Assembly (NCBI RefSeq): GCF_003219815.1
Contig: NZ_QJVD01000017.1
Span: 1 to 64,000 of the forward strand
Origin: Arthrobacter livingstonensis
GTDB taxonomy: Bacteria > Actinomycetota > Actinomycetes > Actinomycetales > Micrococcaceae
Length of the DNA: 64,000 nt
Direction: 5' to 3'
Numbering within the stretch: position 1 is the first letter of the stretch; the number at the start of each line of letters is the position of its first letter. Positions 1-7,552 of this stretch are shown piece after piece. A model generated the notes under the pieces. The model was not told the origin of the DNA and searched no databases. It saw only the letters and a program-made list of their open reading frames with translations. The position numbers and the translations under genes were made by a program.

Positions 1-26
1 CTACAATTATTGGTATAAAAGTGGCC

Positions 27-60
27 CTTTCCCCGGGATCCAGCGAGAAACCGGGGAAAG
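27..60. other. Perfect 10-bp inverted repeat at the left edge
   Basis: The arms ctttccccgg (27-36) and ccggggaaag (51-60) are exactly complementary around a 14-nt loop. No T-tract follows on either strand. The remaining left-edge sequence up to 131 shows no convincing gene. Confidence 0.4.
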
Positions 61-131
61 AGCCTACGTAACTTCAGCTTAGTCTTGAGGGGACCCACCC
101 ACCGATCCGGGCCTCGACGGCCTCGACCACC

Positions 132-167
132 GGAAGGGCCCGACCACATTCGTGGTCGGGCCCTTCC
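132..167. terminator. Strong hairpin downstream of the sugar-acid operon
   Basis: A perfect 16-bp stem (132-147 with 152-167) closes on a 4-nt loop, ATTC. It lies 20 bp past the stop codon of the minus-strand aldehyde dehydrogenase gene, so it is well placed to end that operon. It has no U-tract on the minus strand and only a weak one on the plus strand, so it may instead act as a 3'-end stabiliser or in both directions. Confidence 0.6.
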
Positions 168-186
168 CTGTTGTCTCAGTGCAGCC

Positions 187-1638
187 TCAACCCAGCTGGA
201 GCACGCCGTCTACGCGACGCCGGATCCCCAGCGGGTTGTCCTCGCGCAATGCCTCGGGCAGCAGCGCCGCCGGGGCATCCTGATAGGCGACGGGGCGCTG
301 GAAGCGGCGCACCGCCGTCGCACCCACCGAGGTGAACAGGGACGTCGTGGCCGGGTACGGCCCGCCATGCTGCTGGGCCCAGTTCACGGCCACGCCCGTG
401 GGCCAGCCACCAAACAGCACGCGACCGGCGAGGCCGGTCAGCTGGTCCACCAGCGGCGCCACGTTCTCGCCGCCCGCGGCATGGACGGTGGCCGTCAGGC
501 TGCCCGGCACCAGCGCCAGCGCAGAAGCCAGCTCGGCCTCGGATCCGTATTCAATGAGCAGGGCGGCAGGCCCGAAGCACTCCTCCAACAGCTCGTCCGG
601 GCGCTCAATTACGTTGGCCGCCGTGGTGGAAAACAATACGGCGGACGCCCCGTCCGCCGCCGCGTCCTGTTGGGTGGTGCCGCTGAGCACCGTGACGCCG
701 GGCTGCCCGGCCAGGCCGGCCAGCCCTTGCGGGTAGGCGGAAGCAATGCGGTCGGTCAACATCGGAGCAGCTGCCCTGTCTGCACATTCGGCCGCCACCT
801 CGGTGCCGAAGCTGGTCCCGGCCGGGATGAACACCAGGCCGGGCTTGGTGCAGAACTGGCCGGCACCCATCGTGAAGGATGCGGCCAGTCCTGCCGCAAG
901 GCCGGAGCTGCGGGCGGCCATGGCACCGGCGGTAATGACCACGGGGTTCAGGCTGCCCAGTTCGCCATAGAACGGAATGGGGTCCGGCCGGGACACGGCC
1001 AGGTCAAATAGGGCCCGGCCGCCAGGGATGGAGCCAGTGAAGCCCACAGCCTTGATGTGCGTATCCTGCACCAGCGCGGTTCCTGCCTCCCGGCCGGCGA
1101 CCAGGGCAAACAGGCCGGCGGGAGCACCGGCGTCGTTCAAGGCCTGGGACACAATCTCAGCGGTGCGCTTGGACAGTTCCAAGTGGCCGGAGTGCGCCTT
1201 GACGATCACGGGGCAGCCCACGGCCAGCGCGGAGGCCGTATCGCCGCCTGCCACCGAGAAGGCAAAGGGGAAGTTCGACGCCGAGAACACAGCGACCGGG
1301 CCCACGGGACGCAGGATGCGGCGCAAGTCCGGCGACGGCGGCGTGGCGTCCGGGTTGGCGTGGTCAATGACGGCCTCCAGGTAGGAGCCTTCGGTGATGA
1401 CGCGGGCGAACAGTCGCAGCTGTCCCGTGGTTCGGGCCACCTCACCGGTCAGGCGGGCGGTGCCGAGCCGGGATTCGGCGTCGGCGATTTCCACGAGTTC
1501 GGCCACGTTGGCGTCGAGGGCGTCGGCCACTGCCAGCAGCCAGGTAGCGCGCACGGCGTCGCTGGCGGCTGCGGCCGGTCCGGCTGCCGCGTGGGCGGCA
1601 GCCGTCAGGTCTTGAAGGTCTTGCGTTGCGGTCTGCAC
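187..1638 (-). CDS. Aldehyde dehydrogenase, probable 2-oxoglutarate semialdehyde (2,5-dioxovalerate) dehydrogenase
   Basis: A 483-residue NAD(P)-dependent aldehyde dehydrogenase that probably oxidises 2-oxoglutarate semialdehyde to 2-oxoglutarate. The ASNFPFAFS segment (around residue 120) carries the catalytic-loop Asn, GELGSLNPVV the general-base Glu, and GAGQFCTKPG the nucleophilic Cys. The SNFPFAFS form is typical of the KGSADH subgroup. It is the last gene of a five-gene minus-strand operon and lies 13 bp after an enolase-superfamily dehydratase; KdgD in the same operon would make its substrate. The GTG start has an AAAGGAA ribosome-binding site. The family call is firm; the substrate is inferred from context. 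Confidence 0.88.
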   Translation of the reverse strand: MQTATQDLQDLTAAAHAAAGPAAAASDAVRATWLLAVADALDANVAELVEIADAESRLGTARLTGEVARTTGQLRLFARVITEGSYLEAVIDHANPDATPPSPDLRRILRPVGPVAVFSASNFPFAFSVAGGDTASALAVGCPVIVKAHSGHLELSKRTAEIVSQALNDAGAPAGLFALVAGREAGTALVQDTHIKAVGFTGSIPGGRALFDLAVSRPDPIPFYGELGSLNPVVITAGAMAARSSGLAAGLAASFTMGAGQFCTKPGLVFIPAGTSFGTEVAAECADRAAAPMLTDRIASAYPQGLAGLAGQPGVTVLSGTTQQDAAADGASAVLFSTTAANVIERPDELLEECFGPAALLIEYGSEAELASALALVPGSLTATVHAAGGENVAPLVDQLTGLAGRVLFGGWPTGVAVNWAQQHGGPYPATTSLFTSVGATAVRRFQRPVAYQDAPAALLPEALREDNPLGIRRRVDGVLQLG

Positions 1639-1651
1639 GAAAATGATTCCT

Positions 1652-2734
1652 TTAGTTGGGGGTGACGCTGTCGACGAAGTCCAGGCCGAGCCCGGGGCGC
1701 CCGGTTCCGGAAAGCCGGCTGTCGCGGATGGTGACCGGGGACGGCCCGGTCAGGATGCCGAGCTGTTCAAAGGAGGAGTCCTCCACGTCCTCCACGGCAA
1801 CCGGGCTGGCCAGGGTCAGCGCCAGCTGCCCGGACAGTTCCGGCAGCAGGTGCGGGGCCACGGCGATGCTGTGGGTGCGGGCCAGCTCCACGATCCGGCG
1901 GAACGGCGTGATGCCGCCCACCCGGACAATGTTGGGCTGGATGACGTCCACCGCCTCTGCGTCGATGAAGTCGCGGAAGCGCTGGATGGTGTGCACGTTC
2001 TCGCCCAGGGCGATCGGCACGGGCGAGTGCTTGCGCAGGCGCCGGTAGGCCCACAAATCATCGGCGCGGATCGGTTCCTCCAGCCAGTGGAGGTTGAACT
2101 GCTCCAACCGCGTCAGGGCCCGGATAGTGGTGGGCAGGTCCCAGCGCTGGTTGGCATCAATCATCAGCGCCCGGTCCGGGCCGATGACGCTGCGGACGGC
2201 GGCCACCCGCTCCACATCCTCGGCGATGTCCGGCTTGCCCACCTTGATTTTCACCGCGGAGTGGCCGGCCGCAACCCAGCGTTGCGCCTGCGCCACCAGT
2301 TCCTCGAGCGTGTAGTGCAGGTTCACTCCCGAGCCGTACACCTCCACGGACTCCCGGCGCTGCCCCAGCAGCCCCGGCACGGACGTGCCGGCATTGCGGG
2401 CGGCCAGGTCCCACAGGGCCAGGTCCAGCCCGGCCATGGCGATGGTGGTCAGCCCGCCGCCACCGGCCTCGTGCAGGCGCAGCCACAGCGCATCCCACAA
2501 CGGTTCCGGCTCCGCAGGCAGGCCCACGGCAAAGCTGGCGATGTCGTTGTCCAGCAGCGCCCGCACGGCCTGGGGACCAACGGTCGGTGTCCAGGAAAAC
2601 CCATGGCCGGTGCCGCCGTCGTCCGTTTCCACGGTGGTGGCAATGATGTGGTTCTCCGGCGCATCCACACCCCAGCTGCGGCGCAGGGGCACCGTCAGCA
2701 GGGCGGTGCGCAGGGCGGTGATCTTGGCGCTCAT
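1652..2734 (-). CDS. Mandelate racemase/muconate lactonizing enzyme family dehydratase
   Basis: A 360-residue enolase-superfamily enzyme with an N-terminal capping domain and a C-terminal TIM barrel. VKIKVG supplies the KxK catalytic base, and MIDANQ, LEEPI and LGEN supply the Mg2+ ligands Asp, Glu, Glu. PHLLPEL late in the barrel may hold the second-side His. Sugar-acid dehydratases such as glucarate, galactarate or fuconate dehydratases share this layout. Lying between KdgD and a semialdehyde dehydrogenase, it probably dehydrates an aldaric or aldonic acid to a 2-keto-3-deoxy acid. The same reading frame is open upstream, but the ATG at 2734 begins the domain and clears the kdgD stop by 13 bp. 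The exact substrate cannot be read from the sequence. Confidence 0.85.
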   Translation of the reverse strand: MSAKITALRTALLTVPLRRSWGVDAPENHIIATTVETDDGGTGHGFSWTPTVGPQAVRALLDNDIASFAVGLPAEPEPLWDALWLRLHEAGGGGLTTIAMAGLDLALWDLAARNAGTSVPGLLGQRRESVEVYGSGVNLHYTLEELVAQAQRWVAAGHSAVKIKVGKPDIAEDVERVAAVRSVIGPDRALMIDANQRWDLPTTIRALTRLEQFNLHWLEEPIRADDLWAYRRLRKHSPVPIALGENVHTIQRFRDFIDAEAVDVIQPNIVRVGGITPFRRIVELARTHSIAVAPHLLPELSGQLALTLASPVAVEDVEDSSFEQLGILTGPSPVTIRDSRLSGTGRPGLGLDFVDSVTPN

Positions 2735-2747
2735 CGGGCGGCCATGG

Positions 2748-3671
2748 TCAGGCGTTGGCCAGCGTATGGCTGGCGGCAAGCTCGTGGCCCTTGGCCAGGA
2801 TGGCGGCCAGGCGTGCTTCCTGTTCGGCCGTCGGGTTGACCAGCGGAGGCCGGACGGAACCGACGGCGAGCCCGGACTGGCGCAGACCGGCCTTGATGAG
2901 GGAGACGCCGAACCCCGGGGTTTCGTCGCGCAGGCGGACCAGCGGGGCGTAGAAGCCGGCAATCAGCTCTTCGCGGCGTTCCTCGTTGCCGTCGATGTAG
3001 GCGCGGTAGTAGGCCGTGGCGATCTCCGGGGCCATGGCGAACGCGGCCGAGGAGTACAGCGGCATGCCCAGTCCGCGGTACGCGCCCTGGGTGAGCTCGG
3101 CGGTCAGCAGGCCGTTGAAGAACAGGAAGTCCTCGCGGCCCGTGGCGCGGACAGCGGAGACAATTTCCTGGGCCAGGCCGACGTCGCCGATCCCGTCCTT
3201 GAAGCCGATGACCTTCGGGTTGCCGGCCAGCGCGACCATGGCTGCGGCCGTGAACTTGGCATTGGCACGGTGGTAGACGATCACCGGCAGCCCCGTGGCG
3301 CCGGCAATGGCCTCAATGTAGGCGACGAGGCCTTCGACAGGGGCACCGACCAAGTACGGCGGCAGCACAAGCAGGCCGTCGGCACCCGCTTCCTCGGCGG
3401 CACGCGCAACGTCCAGGGCGTGGCCCAGCGGACCGCCCGCACCGGCGATGACGGGCGCCGCGCCATTGACAACCTCGACGGCGGCGCGCACCACGGTCCC
3501 CACCTCGGCCAGGCTCAGGGCATGGAATTCGCCGGTGCCGCAGGCGGGGAAGATGCCGCCAGGACTAAAAGGCAGTCGTGAGGCGATGTGCTCCTTGAGC
3601 AGGGCAACATCAACGTGGCCGTCCCCGGTGAACGGGGTGACGGGAAAAAAAAGAATGCCTTCGAAGTTCAT
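2748..3671 (-). CDS. kdgD: 5-dehydro-4-deoxyglucarate dehydratase (DapA/NAL family)
   Basis: A 307-residue class I aldolase-fold protein. It probably performs the dehydration and decarboxylation of 5-dehydro-4-deoxy-D-glucarate to 2-oxoglutarate semialdehyde. FFPVTPF opens the barrel and FPACGTGEFHAL is the family substrate loop. VYHRANAKF carries the equivalent of the catalytic Tyr, and GFKDGIGD the Schiff-base Lys. These segments suit KdgD better than dihydrodipicolinate synthase. A TAGGAGACC ribosome-binding site precedes the ATG. Its product would be the substrate of the aldehyde dehydrogenase two genes downstream. Confidence 0.85.
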   Translation of the reverse strand: MNFEGILFFPVTPFTGDGHVDVALLKEHIASRLPFSPGGIFPACGTGEFHALSLAEVGTVVRAAVEVVNGAAPVIAGAGGPLGHALDVARAAEEAGADGLLVLPPYLVGAPVEGLVAYIEAIAGATGLPVIVYHRANAKFTAAAMVALAGNPKVIGFKDGIGDVGLAQEIVSAVRATGREDFLFFNGLLTAELTQGAYRGLGMPLYSSAAFAMAPEIATAYYRAYIDGNEERREELIAGFYAPLVRLRDETPGFGVSLIKAGLRQSGLAVGSVRPPLVNPTAEQEARLAAILAKGHELAASHTLANA

Positions 3672-3680
3672 GGTGGTCTC

Positions 3681-4616
3681 CTACTGTGAGTCGGCGGCGA
3701 CAAAGTCCGCGCGGTTGGTGTCGACGAGCTCGGTGCGCCAGCTGCGTTGCGGCGTCCAGCCCAATACACGTTGTGCCTTGGCAATGGAGAATGCTGGGCT
3801 TGCGCCGGTGAGCCCGGCGGCCAGTTCCCCGCAGCCGGGCAGGAATTCGGGCATGAGTTTGGCCAGGGGTTCAACGGCGAGCGCGTCCGCGGCGCCCACA
3901 AAGAACGTTTGGGCGTTCTCGATGGTGTCCATCCTCTCCAGCAGCACGGCCAGGAAATCGGCCACGTCACGGGCGTCCACGTAGTTGAACAGTGCCGGCG
4001 CCGACAGTGCCGGGTCGGCCAGGCGCTGCGCCAGGGTGTGGCCCTGCTGGGTGGGGGCGCCTTCCCATTCCTCCGGTGAGATGACGTAGCACGGCCGGAA
4101 CGCGGCATAGCGGATGGCGTCCCCGTGGGCGGTGGCGAACATCCGCATGACCTGTTCGGCCACCAGTTTGGACAGGGCATAGGCGTTCCACGGCTTGGGC
4201 GTGGTCCGTTCGTCCAGCGGGAAACCTTCGGGCAGCCAGCCCCGCGGGTTGCCGTAGCCCAGGACCGTGGGGCTCGAGGCGGTGACAATCCTGCCCACGC
4301 CGGCCTCGGTGGCCGCGTTGATCACATTGAACGCCAGCATGGTGTTCGTCTTAAGTATCACGTCTTCGGGGGCGCTGAACGGCACGGCGATGGCGGCCAG
4401 ATGGATGACCGCGTCGGGTGCGTGCCGGCGCATGGCCGCACCCACGGCTCCGGCGTCGAGGAGGTCAACGGTTTCCTGGGCGACGCTGGCAAACGCCGGC
4501 CCGGCCGGCAGGGCATCGCGGTCCACGGAGACCACGCTGTGCCCGGCCGCGGCAAAGCCGGCCACAACGCTGCGGCCCAGCCGCCCGGAGCCGCCGGTGA
4601 TGAGAACCTTGGTCAT
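3681..4616 (-). CDS. NAD(P)-dependent sugar epimerase/dehydrogenase (extended SDR)
   Basis: A 311-residue extended short-chain dehydrogenase/reductase. The N-terminus has the Rossmann motif TGGSGRLG, then HLAAIAVP and the catalytic YALSK (YxxxK). It resembles UDP-sugar 4-epimerase-type proteins. Uronate dehydrogenases belong to the same superfamily but are usually shorter, about 265 residues. In this operon an oxidation of a uronic acid or aldose is plausible, but epimerisation cannot be excluded. It follows the oxidoreductase by 3 bp and precedes kdgD by 9 bp, so co-transcription is almost certain. Confidence 0.8.
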   Translation of the reverse strand: MTKVLITGGSGRLGRSVVAGFAAAGHSVVSVDRDALPAGPAFASVAQETVDLLDAGAVGAAMRRHAPDAVIHLAAIAVPFSAPEDVILKTNTMLAFNVINAATEAGVGRIVTASSPTVLGYGNPRGWLPEGFPLDERTTPKPWNAYALSKLVAEQVMRMFATAHGDAIRYAAFRPCYVISPEEWEGAPTQQGHTLAQRLADPALSAPALFNYVDARDVADFLAVLLERMDTIENAQTFFVGAADALAVEPLAKLMPEFLPGCGELAAGLTGASPAFSIAKAQRVLGWTPQRSWRTELVDTNRADFVAADSQ

Positions 4617-4619
4617 GCC

Positions 4620-6056
4620 CTAGTCCTTTCCGGAGTGCAGGGGTGCGGCCTTGGCCAGGTCCGCGCCGAGTCCAAGTTCCGGAACGCGAACGGGCAGGCC
4701 GGTGGCCAGGGACTCATTGCCGGCGATGCCCACGGCCACCGCGCGCAGGCCGTCCAGGATGCCGGACGGACGGCCCAGCGGGTCTTCCCCCGGGCCGTTG
4801 AACAGATCGGAGAGCAGCAGCACGTCACCGCCGCCGTGTCCGCCGTCCCCGTTGACGATGGGCACCTCGTAGGCGGCCTCCCAGTGGCGCTGGACCACCA
4901 GGCGCTCACCGTTGCGGCGCACGGCGTCGTCCTCCTCGACGGGAGTGGCGCTGGGGTCCACCACGTTCTTGGTGTCGGTGCTGTTGAGCACGGCAGCGCG
5001 CTCCACCACCTCCAGCTCGGCCCGGCCCTCGGTGCCGTTGACGCTGACACGGTAGCCTTCCCACGGGCTGTGGGCGTTGAGGGAGTAGCTGAGGGTGGGG
5101 CCGCCGTCGTAGTCCACGGTCAGGGCCATATTGTCCTCGATGGTGATGCCGCCGGAGAATACGTCCTGGTCGCGGAGGTAGCCGTCGAACTTCTCATTGT
5201 CCAGGTACAGGGCGCGCAGTTTTTCGTCCTCACGCAGGTCCAGGGCAAAGGGGTCCTGGACGTTGCGGTCAACCGTGCCGCGGGCCGGGCGCGCGCCCAA
5301 ACCGCGGGCGGCGGCGTTCTCCGCACCGTAGAAGCGCAGGCCGCCGGAGGCGTAAACGCGGGCGGGTGAATCGTCGATCCACCAGTTGACCAGGTCAAAG
5401 TGGTGGGAGGCCTTGTGGATAAGCAGGCCGCCGGAGTTCTTCTTCTCGCGGTGCCACCGGCGGAAGTAGTCCGCGCCATGGACGGTGTCCAGCACCCAGC
5501 TGAAGTCGATGCTGGTCACCTTGCCGATCACGCCGCTTTGGATGATCTCCTTCAGCGCGCTGTTGCGCGGCGAGTAGCGGTAGTTGAAGGTGACGACGAC
5601 GTTGCGCCCCGTCTCCTTGATGGCGGCGGTGATGCCGCGGCAGCCGTCCACGTTGATGGTCAGCGGCTTTTCCACGACGACGTCGGCCCCCGCCCTGAGT
5701 GCCTCGACAATGTAGTCGGCGTGGGTGTAGTCCGGGGTGGTGATGATGACCCGGTCAATGGCATGGGCCTGGATGTAGGCGGTCAGTTCGGATGGCTCAA
5801 AGCTGTCCAGCCGTGCGGCTCCGCCGTCCGCGCCGCCATCGGCCCCGAGGCCGGCGGCCAGGGCGCGGTAGTGCTCCACACGGCCGGGGTTGACGTCGCT
5901 GATGGCCACCAGTTCGGCCACGTCGGCGTGCGCCCCCAAGACGGCGCGAATGTACATTTCGGAGCGGGAACCCGTGCCGACCAGGACGAGCCGGGCCTTG
6001 GCCTTGCCGCCTGCTTCCTCTGCGGGGATCTGCGGGGACGTCGCAAGGATACTCAT
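4620..6056 (-). CDS. Gfo/Idh/MocA family oxidoreductase
   Basis: A 478-residue NAD(P)-dependent oxidoreductase and the first gene of the sugar-acid operon. The nucleotide-binding half contains LVLVGTGSRSEMYI and the hallmark VVEKP, which positions the nicotinamide. The C-terminal half has the substrate-barrel segment GGLLIHKASHHFDLVNWW, with a His-rich HKASHHFD site. At 478 residues it is longer than usual (about 340-390). Two in-frame ATGs exist, at 6077 and 6056. The second is preferred because AAAGGG lies upstream at a usable distance. A LacI-type operator lies about 100 bp upstream. The sugar substrate is unknown. Confidence 0.82.
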   Translation of the reverse strand: MSILATSPQIPAEEAGGKAKARLVLVGTGSRSEMYIRAVLGAHADVAELVAISDVNPGRVEHYRALAAGLGADGGADGGAARLDSFEPSELTAYIQAHAIDRVIITTPDYTHADYIVEALRAGADVVVEKPLTINVDGCRGITAAIKETGRNVVVTFNYRYSPRNSALKEIIQSGVIGKVTSIDFSWVLDTVHGADYFRRWHREKKNSGGLLIHKASHHFDLVNWWIDDSPARVYASGGLRFYGAENAAARGLGARPARGTVDRNVQDPFALDLREDEKLRALYLDNEKFDGYLRDQDVFSGGITIEDNMALTVDYDGGPTLSYSLNAHSPWEGYRVSVNGTEGRAELEVVERAAVLNSTDTKNVVDPSATPVEEDDAVRRNGERLVVQRHWEAAYEVPIVNGDGGHGGGDVLLLSDLFNGPGEDPLGRPSGILDGLRAVAVGIAGNESLATGLPVRVPELGLGADLAKAAPLHSGKD

Positions 6057-6153
6057 GAGCTTCAACTGCCCTTTCATTTCTGCTTACGCTGCGGTTGGCT
6101 TGCCCTTGCGCCGGCGGAACTTCTTCGTTGCGGGGACGAGCGATATGGGGATG

Positions 6154-6175
6154 ATTGAGAAAGCGTTTTCTCAAT
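6154..6175. promoter_or_regulatory. LacI-family operator in the divergent promoter region
   Basis: Perfect palindromic arms ATTGAGAAA and TTTCTCAAT flank a GCGT centre. The core GAAAGCGTTTTC is typical of LacI/GalR-type sites. It lies between the divergent sugar-acid operon and the lacI-type gene starting at 6286, so it could control both. The core is repeated before the rhamnosidase. Confidence 0.75.
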
Positions 6176-6285
6176 CCGTTATATGCTTTGTATCAACACT
6201 CTGGGCACCACGTCAAGGAGCACAGCCAATTGGCGTTGCTCCGCGAGGCGGCGCCCTGGAACCCAACTCGAACGCAAGGAGCATC

Positions 6286-7368
6286 ATGGCGAAGCGAGCC
6301 CGGACCACCCGTGTCGGCATCTCCGACGTAGCCACCAAGGCCGGAGTTTCCCTGGCGACCGTCTCGCGGGTCATGAATGGGAACTTAAGCGTGGATCCGC
6401 AGATCGCCAAGCGTGTGCGCGCGACGGCGGCCGAATTGAAGTACCTGCCGAACCCGACCGGCCGGAACCTGGCGCGCGGCAAGACGGACACCATCGGCGT
6501 GGTGGTCCCGGACCTGGGCAACCCCACCTTCCAGGCCGTGCTCCGCGGCGTGAGCCGCGCCGCTGCGCAGGACGGCTACCGCGTCCTGATCGCCGACTCC
6601 TCCGAAGTCTCAAGCGAAGAGGCCATCCTGGCCGGCGAGGCCCGCCGCCGCTGCGATGGCGTGGTGCTCTGCGCGCCCCGCATGGGTGCGGCGGAGCTTG
6701 AGGAGCTCGCGCCATCGCTGCACCCCATGGTGCTGGTCAACCGGGCTACCAACGCCACCGGAAGCCCCAGCGTGATGGTCGACTACGGCAAGGGCATCCA
6801 GGACCTGGCAGCACACCTCGTGGAACTCGGCCACACGCGTCTCGCCTACGTTGCCGGTCCGGCCAGCAGCGCCTCCCACGGACTTCGCCTGGCGGGGCTG
6901 GAAACCTTCAAGCGCTCGCACCCCGGCATTGAGCTCAAGGTCCTGCCCAACGGCTCCACCTTCGAGGACGGCTACAATTCCGCGGACGCCGTGGTGGCCT
7001 CCGGGGCAAGCGGCATCATGGCGTTCAACGACCTCACCGCCATGGGCCTGCTCAGCAGCCTCAATGAGCGCGGCATCAGGGTTCCGGCGGACATGTCGGT
7101 CACAGGCTTCGATGACATCCCGTTCGCCCGCTACACCACCCCGGCACTGACGACGGCGGCGGTGCCGATAGTGGATGTGGGTGAACAGGCCTGGCGGCAG
7201 ATGCGGGAACTCCTCAACGGCACCGCCGGGGGCGGCACCTCAGCGACGCCTGGCCAGGCTGGATCCGAGGTGGCGGCGGGCACGACGGCGGCGCCCACAA
7301 CCAGCATCTTCACCCCTACCCTGGTGGTCCGCGGCAGCACGGCCGCCCCGCCTGCCACCGGGCGGTAG
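6286..7368 (+). CDS. LacI-family transcriptional regulator
   Basis: A 360-residue regulator. The N-terminal helix-turn-helix is seen in GISDVATKAGVSLATVSRVMNG, followed by a hinge with NPTGRNLARGK. The periplasmic-binding-like effector domain begins at DTIGVVVPDLGNPTF and ends near SVTGFDDIPFARYTTPALTT. An Ala/Gly/Thr-rich tail of about 40 residues follows. The ATG has an AAGGAG site. It is divergent from the sugar-acid operon, and operators resembling one another flank both sides of the gene and recur before the acetyl esterase. It is probably a local repressor of oligosaccharide and sugar-acid use; its effector is unknown. Confidence 0.9.
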   Translation: MAKRARTTRVGISDVATKAGVSLATVSRVMNGNLSVDPQIAKRVRATAAELKYLPNPTGRNLARGKTDTIGVVVPDLGNPTFQAVLRGVSRAAAQDGYRVLIADSSEVSSEEAILAGEARRRCDGVVLCAPRMGAAELEELAPSLHPMVLVNRATNATGSPSVMVDYGKGIQDLAAHLVELGHTRLAYVAGPASSASHGLRLAGLETFKRSHPGIELKVLPNGSTFEDGYNSADAVVASGASGIMAFNDLTAMGLLSSLNERGIRVPADMSVTGFDDIPFARYTTPALTTAAVPIVDVGEQAWRQMRELLNGTAGGGTSATPGQAGSEVAAGTTAAPTTSIFTPTLVVRGSTAAPPATGR

Positions 7369-7375
7369 GTCCGTC

Positions 7376-7425
7376 GGGGCGCCGAACATTGCCAGGGGCG
7401 GCGCCCCGTTGCGGCGCCCCGTTGC
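7376..7425. terminator. Hairpin plus 13-bp tandem repeat after the lacI gene
   Basis: GGGGCGCC (7376-7383) pairs with GGCGCCCC (7400-7407). The second arm begins a direct repeat of ggcgccccgttgc (7400-7412 and 7413-7425). It lies 8 bp past the regulator stop and is a candidate factor-independent or partial terminator. There is no T-tract. Confidence 0.4.
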
Positions 7426-7506
7426 GGCCCCAGGGAATGGCGTGCCCTTGCGTCACGCTTCCCTACACCGACGCGGGCACCGGCCATTGACCACCGGCCA
7501 TTCGAT

Positions 7507-7536
7507 TGATACGTTTCACTGAGAAAGCGTTTTCCA
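7507..7536. promoter_or_regulatory. Tandem LacI-type operators before the rhamnosidase
   Basis: TGAGAAAGCGTTTTCCA (7520-7536) keeps the GAGAAAGCGTTTTC core of the site at 6154. Just upstream, TGATACGTTTCA (7507-7518) is a second imperfect palindrome of LacI-family type. Both overlap the region just before the GH78 start codon, which fits repression of that gene by the neighbouring regulator. Confidence 0.65.
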
Positions 7537-7552
7537 TTTGAAGCGAGGGCCC

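Noticed and set aside
1643-2839. 398-codon plus-strand frame opposite the enolase-family gene
   Set aside because: It is antisense to a clear enzyme gene; its Gly/Arg/His/Gln-rich translation is a codon-position shadow.
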